Source: JBBQXK01 sp052387255 (GTDB lineage: Bacteria > Pseudomonadota > Alphaproteobacteria > Rhodobacterales > Rhodobacteraceae). Taken from it: DNA of 64,000 nucleotides. The stretch is from positions 62,001-126,000 of the forward strand of contig JBQTJI010000005.1 in the NCBI GenBank assembly GCA_052387255.1, in the 5' to 3' direction. Of this stretch, positions 58,901 through 64,000 are shown piece by piece. Position numbers and translations under genes: made by a program. How positions within the stretch are numbered: position 1 is the first letter of the stretch; every line of letters starts with the position of its first letter. The notes under the pieces are model-generated. The model worked only from the letters and a program-made list of their open reading frames with translations. It ran no database searches and was not told the origin of the DNA.

Positions 58901-59770
58901 TCAGGCCGGGGCGGCGCGCGACAGCCCGACCAGCCCGTTCGCCACCACGGCCGCCAGCAGCACCAGCCCACCGACCAGCGTGCCGGTCCCCGCCGTCTCG
59001 CCCAGGAACAGCCAGACCCACAGCGGCCCCAAGAGCACTTCGAGGTTCGACAGAAGCGTCAGGTCCGCCGCGCGCAGCGCCTTGCTGCCGAAGGTGTACA
59101 GCGTCAGCCCCGCCGCCAGGAGGAACGCCCCCATGAACAGGCTGACGCCGATGTCATGGCCCGGCAGCCACAGCGTGCCCCCTGCCGCCCCGGTCACCGC
59201 CGCCGCCACGGCGGCCGAGAAGACCCCGCCCAGCAAGGTTGCGGGCATCATGTCGGACAGCTTGCCCCACCGCAGGGTCAGGGTGAAGCAGGCAAACCCC
59301 AGGGCCGACAGCAGCGCGGCCACGTTGCCGGGGCCTGCGCCCACCGACAGCCCCTCGCGCACCATCACGTACATGCCGACGATGGCGATCCCCATGCAGG
59401 CCCAGGTCAGGGGATGCACCCGCTCGCCCAGGATCGCCCAGCCCAGGGCGGCGGCGATAAAGGGCGAGGCGGCGAACAGGAACACGGCGTTGGCGACCGT
59501 CGTGGCCTGCAGGGCATAGATCGCGCCGGAAAAGGCGAAGACCAGGCTGAGCCCGCCGATCAGCCCCGGCAGTCCCGCCTGCCGCAGCGGGGCCAGGATG
59601 CTGCCGCGCGTCCACAGGATCACCGCCGCCAGCACCGGCAGGACGCCGACCGACCGCCAGAACAGGATCGCCCAGGGCTCCGGCGTGGCGATCTGGCGGA
59701 TGGCGAGGCCGGTCAGCGACCAGCTGATGGCCGCCATCACGACCAGCGCGACGCCCGTTCCGTACCGCAT
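58901..59770 (-). CDS. EamA/DMT family transporter
   Basis: 289 residues with ten hydrophobic helices in two EamA repeats (GVALVVMAAISWSLTGLAIRQ and ALRAADLTLLSNLEVLLGPLWVWLFLGE). Start ATG 59770; the 24-codon upstream extension is not conserved-looking. Upstream of the GS-like gene on the same strand (76-base gap), so it may export or import the pathway substrate. Confidence 0.88.
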   Translation of the reverse strand: MRYGTGVALVVMAAISWSLTGLAIRQIATPEPWAILFWRSVGVLPVLAAVILWTRGSILAPLRQAGLPGLIGGLSLVFAFSGAIYALQATTVANAVFLFAASPFIAAALGWAILGERVHPLTWACMGIAIVGMYVMVREGLSVGAGPGNVAALLSALGFACFTLTLRWGKLSDMMPATLLGGVFSAAVAAAVTGAAGGTLWLPGHDIGVSLFMGAFLLAAGLTLYTFGSKALRAADLTLLSNLEVLLGPLWVWLFLGETAGTGTLVGGLVLLAAVVANGLVGLSRAAPA

Positions 59771-59905
59771 GACACCGCACCTTTTTCCCGCATCAGGCGG
59801 AGGCGGCGGGGTCCTGTCTGTTCCGTTCGCGACTTTCGGCACAAGGGATACGTCCCGCCGTCAATAGGGGCGGCGCGGGAACACGGACAACCCTGACGCG
59901 GCGGG

Positions 59906-60427
59906 TCAGCCCCAGTTGACGTTCTCGCCGCGCGTGTCGATGTGGATGAACGTGTTGTACAGCTTGACCCCGCCGCGAAAGCGGAACTGCGTCTGGCCTG
60001 CCGTGTCGCGCCAGGACAGGGCGGTGAAGGTAATCGGGTCGCCTTCGACCGTCACCGGCCCCCGCGCATAGCGTTGCGGCGCGCCGATCCAGGTGTCGCG
60101 CAGACCGATCAGCAGGGCGTGCAGGTCGGGCAGGCGGCTGCGGTCGGGCGTGGTGAAGTCGATGGCCGCAAAGGCGACGTGCTGGCTCAGCCGGGCCGAG
60201 TCGGGGATGTGCTTGTTGTACTCATGCGCCCGGTAGACGCTGTTGAAGGTGATCGGCGCGCCCCAGGCGGTGCGCACCACCTGCAGGGTCAGGATCGTGG
60301 GGGCGATGTTCGGCCAGATCGCCGCTTCCGGCTGATGGTTCGTGGGGCGGTCGGTGCGGGTCAGAAGTTCGGCTGCGGTGAAGTTCGCAAGGCCGAGCGT
60401 GGCGACGAAGTCCTGGAATGTGGGCAT
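59906..60427 (-). CDS. Peptidase M15-like protein (phage-type endolysin fold)
   Basis: 173 residues. TAAELLTRTDRPTNHQ, NSVYRAHEYNKHI, SQHVAFAAIDF (His...Asp) and YNTFIHIDTRGENVNW (His-x-Asp) fit the zinc ligands of the D-Ala-D-Ala peptidase/M15 family. No signal peptide, so it may be cytoplasmic or phage-derived. Isolated gene, surrounding gaps short. Confidence 0.75.
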   Translation of the reverse strand: MPTFQDFVATLGLANFTAAELLTRTDRPTNHQPEAAIWPNIAPTILTLQVVRTAWGAPITFNSVYRAHEYNKHIPDSARLSQHVAFAAIDFTTPDRSRLPDLHALLIGLRDTWIGAPQRYARGPVTVEGDPITFTALSWRDTAGQTQFRFRGGVKLYNTFIHIDTRGENVNWG

Positions 60428-60542
60428 GGCGGCAATCCTTGGCTGAAAAAGCGCCGGACGATGCCGGCCAGGGCCAAGCCTACGCCCGCCCCGGTTGCTG
60501 GCAACGAGTCGTTTTCGCTGGGGGGTGGCGCGCGGCCACCCC

Positions 60543-61475
60543 TCAATAACCGCGCGTCCGGTCCACCAGGTGCAACAGCGGCAGGCCCGCCTCGCAGCGG
60601 CGGATGTTCTCGGCGATGACGGGGGCCGAGGTGTCGGGGCGGGTGTCGGCGGCGATGTGGGGGGACACGGTCACGCGGGGGTGGGCCCAGAAGGGGTGAT
60701 CCTGGGGCAGGGGTTCGGTGCGGAAGACATCCAACGTGGCATGGCCGATGTGCCCCGCGTCCAGAGCCGCCAGCAGCGCCGCGTCATCGATCAGCGGCCC
60801 GCGCCCCGGATTGATCACCACGGCCCCCTGCGGCAGCATCGCCAGGCGGCAGGCGTCGAGCAGGTTGTCGGTGCCGGGGGTCTTGGGCAGCAGCGTCACC
60901 ACGATCTGCGCCGAGGACAGGACCTGCGCCAGACCGTCCGGCCCGTGCAGGCAGGGGATGCCAGGCAGGTCCTTGGGGCTGGTGCTCCACCCCGTCACCG
61001 GGAACCCGAGGCTGTCCAAGGCCCGCGCGCAGGCGGTGCCAAGCGCCCCCATCCCCAGCATCGCCACGGGCCGTTCACGCGGCAGCGGCGGGCTGACCGG
61101 GTGCCAGCGGTGGTCGGGGTTCACGATCAGCGCGTCCATCCCCAGATGATGGCGCAGCACCTGGCCGGTGACCCAGGCGACCATGGTTTCGGTCATGGCC
61201 GGGTCCACCATGCGGCACAGGGGTTGCGTCAGCGTCGGGTTGCCCACGATCCGCTCGACCCCCGCCCAGAGGCTGAGCACGGCCTTGGTGCGGGTGAAGG
61301 GCGCGAAGTCCTGCAATCTGGCCGAGGGGGCATAGACGATGTAGTCGACCGCCGCCGGATCGGGGGCCTCGCGCGCCAGCACGGCATCCAGGCCCGCCTC
61401 GGCCAGTGCGGTCGCCAGGGCGGCGCGGTAGTCGTTCCACAGGGTTTCGGGCGCGAAATACACGGTCAGTGGCAT
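60543..61475 (-). CDS. Glyoxylate/hydroxypyruvate reductase A-like (D-2-hydroxyacid dehydrogenase)
   Basis: 310 residues. NAD motif GMGALGTACARALDSLGFPVTGWS, catalytic pattern INPGRGPLIDDAALLAALDAGHI with Arg, DVFRTEPLPQDHPFWAHPRVTVSPHIAA (Glu and His). Reduces glyoxylate or hydroxypyruvate with NADPH. Start ATG 61475. Monocistronic or loosely linked to DUF1345. Confidence 0.9.
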   Translation of the reverse strand: MPLTVYFAPETLWNDYRAALATALAEAGLDAVLAREAPDPAAVDYIVYAPSARLQDFAPFTRTKAVLSLWAGVERIVGNPTLTQPLCRMVDPAMTETMVAWVTGQVLRHHLGMDALIVNPDHRWHPVSPPLPRERPVAMLGMGALGTACARALDSLGFPVTGWSTSPKDLPGIPCLHGPDGLAQVLSSAQIVVTLLPKTPGTDNLLDACRLAMLPQGAVVINPGRGPLIDDAALLAALDAGHIGHATLDVFRTEPLPQDHPFWAHPRVTVSPHIAADTRPDTSAPVIAENIRRCEAGLPLLHLVDRTRGY

Positions 61476-61488
61476 GGGGTTCCTCGGG

Positions 61489-62115
61489 TCAGCCTGCGGC
61501 GATGTTGACCGCCAGGGCCAGGACGAAGGTGTTGGTGACAAAGCCCGCGACGGAATGCACCAGCACGGCGCGGCGCATCTCGGTCCTTGTGATGGCCACG
61601 TCGGCCACCTGCGCCGTCATGCCGACGCCAAAGGCGAAGTACACGAAATCCCAGGGGTCGGGCGTCGCGTCGCCGGGAAAGGCCAGGCCGCCGCGATCCG
61701 TCTCCTCCGCCCGGCCATAGAAGAGATGGGCATAGTGGAACGCGGCCAGCGTGTTCAGCGTGGCCCAGCCCAGGGGCAGCGCGGCAAAGCCCAGAACCAG
61801 TTCGACCGGATCGGTCTGCGCCCGGTCGAGCGCCACAAAGATCGACCACAGGCTGACACCCAGGGCCAGCACCGCGACCAGGAAGATCAGCGTGGTCCCG
61901 GCATCCGCCATCTCGGCGCGGCGGCGCAACCCGTCGGGGGTCAGCCGCAAGAGGGGCAGGGTCAGCGCGAGATAGGTCACGAACATCACGTCGGCGGCCA
62001 AGAGCGGGCTGCGCGTCGGGGCAAGGCCGGCGGCCCAGGACAGGCCATAGGCGGCCAGCCCGGTCCCCAGCGCGATCAGGAAGCGCGCGTGCCTGCCGAT
62101 GCCCCGCACCTTCAT
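61489..62115 (-). CDS. DUF1345 domain integral membrane protein
   Basis: 208 residues with five or six hydrophobic segments. TLNTLAAFHYAHLFYGRAEE and PDPWDFVYFAFGVGMTAQVADVAITRTEMRR are the DUF1345 signature. Function unknown. ATG 62115 overlaps rodA stop (ATGA). Confidence 0.87.
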   Translation of the reverse strand: MKVRGIGRHARFLIALGTGLAAYGLSWAAGLAPTRSPLLAADVMFVTYLALTLPLLRLTPDGLRRRAEMADAGTTLIFLVAVLALGVSLWSIFVALDRAQTDPVELVLGFAALPLGWATLNTLAAFHYAHLFYGRAEETDRGGLAFPGDATPDPWDFVYFAFGVGMTAQVADVAITRTEMRRAVLVHSVAGFVTNTFVLALAVNIAAG

Positions 62116-63251
62116 CGCGGCCTGTGGACGTGGGCGCTTTGCACCAGGCCGAACGCCGCCAGCATCACCAGCATGGCCGACCCGCCGTAGGACAGGAAGG
62201 GCAGCGGCACCCCGACCACCGGGGCCAGCCCCATGACCATCGACAGGTTGACGGCCAGGTAGAGGAAGAAGTTCAGCCCGATGCCCAGCACCAGAAGCTG
62301 CGAGAAGCGGTCCTTGTTCTGCATCGCCGTGACGAAGCAGAAGAAGATGATCAGCGCGTAGAGGATCAAGAGCGAGAACGCGCCGACGAAGCCGAACTCC
62401 TCGGCCAGGGTGGTGAAGATGAAATCGGTGTGCTTTTCGGGCAGGAAGTTCAGGCGGCTCTGGGTGCCCTGCATGAACCCCCGCCCCGTCCAGCCGCCCG
62501 AGCCAAGCGCGATCTTGGCCTGAAGGATGTTGTAGCCCGCCCCGAGCGGGTCGGCTGTGGGGTCGAGGAAGGTGTCGATCCGGCGGTACTGGTAGTCGTG
62601 CAAGAGCTGCCAGGGCGTGCCGCGCGACAGGAACACCGCCGTGATCCCGCCCGCGCCAAGCGCGATCACCACCAGGAAGTACCAGACCGACACCCCCGCC
62701 ATGAACATCACCCCGGCCCCGCCCAGCAAGAGAAGCAGCGCCGTGCCGAGGTTCGGCTGCATCAGGACCAGGATGGTCGGCAGGATGATGATGACGACGG
62801 GGATCGCGACATACAGCGGGCGCGAGGTTTTCTTGACGTCGAGCCAGTCGTAATAGGCGGCCAGCATCATCACCAGCGTGAACTTCATCATTTCCGAGGG
62901 TTGCAGCACGATGGGGCCAAGGTTGATCCAGCGCTGCGCGCCCATGCCGACCTGGCCGAAGAACTCGACCAGCAACAGAAGGGCGATGGACAAAAGGTAG
63001 GCCACCCCCGCCATGTTGCGCCAGAACCAGATCGGCACGAAGGCCACGACGAACAGGATCACCATTCCCGCAGCGAACCGCTTCATCTGCGGTTCGGCCC
63101 AGTCGCCCATGTCGCCGCCCGCGACCGACGTCAGCATCAGGAAGCCGACCGAGGCAACCGCGACCAGAAGGATGATCAGCGCCCAGTTCAGGTGCAAGGC
63201 CTTGGCCAGGCCCGCCGGCACCGTCTTGACGCGGTATTCGAGGAAACTCAT
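62112..63251 (-). CDS. rodA: Rod shape-determining SEDS glycosyltransferase RodA
   Basis: 379 residues, ten membrane helices. SEDS-family peptidoglycan polymerase that partners with PBP2 for lateral wall elongation. GAQRWINLGPIVLQPSEMMKF, MQPNLGTALLLLLGG, TEKHTDFIF-like PEKHTDFIFTTLAEEFGFVG and VPLPFLSYGGSAML are characteristic. Ten-base gap to the upstream PBP2 gene. Confidence 0.95.
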   Translation of the reverse strand: MSFLEYRVKTVPAGLAKALHLNWALIILLVAVASVGFLMLTSVAGGDMGDWAEPQMKRFAAGMVILFVVAFVPIWFWRNMAGVAYLLSIALLLLVEFFGQVGMGAQRWINLGPIVLQPSEMMKFTLVMMLAAYYDWLDVKKTSRPLYVAIPVVIIILPTILVLMQPNLGTALLLLLGGAGVMFMAGVSVWYFLVVIALGAGGITAVFLSRGTPWQLLHDYQYRRIDTFLDPTADPLGAGYNILQAKIALGSGGWTGRGFMQGTQSRLNFLPEKHTDFIFTTLAEEFGFVGAFSLLILYALIIFFCFVTAMQNKDRFSQLLVLGIGLNFFLYLAVNLSMVMGLAPVVGVPLPFLSYGGSAMLVMLAAFGLVQSAHVHRPR

Positions 63252-63261
63252 CGCAGGGGCC

Positions 63262-64000
63262 TCAGGCGCGGGTCAGGACGGGCGGGCCGCCCTCGGACGG
63301 GCGCAGGGGCAGTTCCTTGTGCATTGTCTCGATCCGGTTGCGCTGCGCCGCCGGATAGGCCGACAGCGGCGGGATGCCGTCGGACAGCGCGCGCAGGATC
63401 GCGTCGCGGGCGATGGGGGCGGCCGCCGCCGACCCGCCGCCACCGTGTTCGACCACCACCGACACCGCATATTTCGGATTGTCATAGGGCGCATAGCCCA
63501 CGAACAGCGCGTGGTCGCGCCGTTCCCAGGGCAGCTGTTCGTTCTTGGTCACGCCGCGCGCGCGTTCGGCGGCACTGATGTTGCGCACCTGGCTGGTGCC
63601 GGTCTTGCCCGCCAGCACCATCGACGCCTCGGCCACGCGGCTGCCATAGGCGGTGCCGCGCTGACTGTTGATCACCGCGAACATCCCCTCGCGCATGGCC
63701 GCCAGATGGTCGGGGTTCAGGCCAAGGTCGGGGGCCTCGGCCACCGGTACCTCATCCTCGTCGATCATGTGGATCAGGCGCGGCACCACCGCGCGGCCCG
63801 AGGCGATGCGCGCCGTCATCACCGCCATTTGCAGCGGCGAGGTCAGGACATAGCCCTGCCCGATGGACGCATTGACGGTATCGCCGATGCGCCAGTCCTG
63901 CCCGTGCTTGGCCAGTTTCCACGCCTTGTCGGGCATGATCCCCTCGGTGATCGCCGACATCGGTATGTCGTGCCGCATCCCCAGCCCCAGGCGCCGCCCC
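63262..64000 (-). CDS. mrdA: Penicillin-binding protein 2, C-terminal part (window edge)
   Basis: Partial: the frame runs out of the window, leaving at least 246 C-terminal residues of the transpeptidase domain. KTGTSQVRN (KTG motif) is in VLAGKTGTSQVRNIS; GQGYVLTSPLQMAVMTARIASG and FVGYAPYDNPKYAVSVVVEHGGGGS follow the expected order. The SxxK and SxN motifs lie outside the window. Class B PBP that acts with RodA encoded directly downstream. Confidence 0.92.
   Translation of the reverse strand, partial: GRRLGLGMRHDIPMSAITEGIMPDKAWKLAKHGQDWRIGDTVNASIGQGYVLTSPLQMAVMTARIASGRAVVPRLIHMIDEDEVPVAEAPDLGLNPDHLAAMREGMFAVINSQRGTAYGSRVAEASMVLAGKTGTSQVRNISAAERARGVTKNEQLPWERRDHALFVGYAPYDNPKYAVSVVVEHGGGGSAAAAPIARDAILRALSDGIPPLSAYPAAQRNRIETMHKELPLRPSEGGPPVLTRA

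Noticed and set aside
1..64000. CRISPR array, rRNA or tRNA genes, transposase or phage integrase
   Set aside because: No regularly spaced direct repeats, no cloverleaf or rRNA-like stretches and no recombinase domain were recognised on either strand. The dispersed repeats have only three copies and are not spaced as an array.

Overview
The window is about 64 kb of GC-rich chromosome from an alphaproteobacterium, most likely a member of the Rhodobacterales (Rhodobacter/Paracoccus/Tabrizicola-like). Support comes from the protein families, a GC-rich dispersed hairpin repeat of a kind I associate with this group (three copies seen), densely packed operons with ATGA/GTGA overlaps, and transporter-rich gene content. 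No rRNA, tRNA, CRISPR array, transposase, integrase or phage gene was recognised.

Layout. 1-3.6 kb is the end of a sugar ABC transporter operon (MalG-type permease, MsmX/UgpC-type ATPase) with a sugar isomerase/epimerase and a Gfo/Idh/MocA oxidoreductase. 3.6-9.6 kb holds two divergent units, FAH hydrolase / beta-hydroxyacid dehydrogenase / TauE-type exporter against an SsuABC-like ABC importer with a GntR regulator. 9.7-16.1 kb is a DctBD-like two-component pair followed by a tripartite tricarboxylate transporter (tctCBA); the regulator carries GAFPGA instead of GAFTGA. 16.3-29.5 kb is mostly housekeeping (ParE-type TA, prs, isomerase, hydrolase, threonine aldolase, ribF, MaoC, HAD phosphatase, Mn-pyrophosphatase, DMT exporter, MBL hydrolase, TraB/GumN, rpmB and small oxidative enzymes).

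The most unusual part is 29.8-35.9 kb, around lepA. The intact lepA (31646-33445) has a module at each end, each accompanied by a duplicated piece of lepA. On the 5' side, a 44-codon copy of the lepA start is followed by a convergent restriction endonuclease/DNA methyltransferase pair, and the endonuclease ATG overlaps the stop of the lepA fragment. On the 3' side, a DUF4258/DUF2283 pair begins inside the lepA stop region and ends in a diverged 48-codon copy of the lepA tail, whose stop overlaps the start of a Panacea (DUF4065) gene with an unrecognised partner. A RelE/YefM pair follows. lepA thus looks like a hotspot where selfish or defence modules integrate while rebuilding, or leaving behind, the ends of the essential-looking host gene.

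36-48.6 kb carries entericidin, thyX, a predicted surface lipoprotein with a Slam-type outer-membrane exporter, a PBP4-type carboxypeptidase, an ECF sigma factor with a VWA protein, a peptidoglycan-binding protein, a cold-shock protein, a lipid-kinase-like protein, a phosphoesterase and a CNNM/HlyC protein. 48.6-59.8 kb is a minus-strand catabolic cluster (glutamine-synthetase-like ligase, two aldehyde dehydrogenases, FAD amine/amino-acid oxidoreductase, iron alcohol dehydrogenase, PLP enzyme) resembling gamma-glutamylated polyamine or amino-aldehyde degradation, interrupted by a VapC-type TA pair. 59.9-64 kb ends with an M15-like peptidase, a GhrA-like reductase, DUF1345, RodA and the C-terminal part of PBP2.
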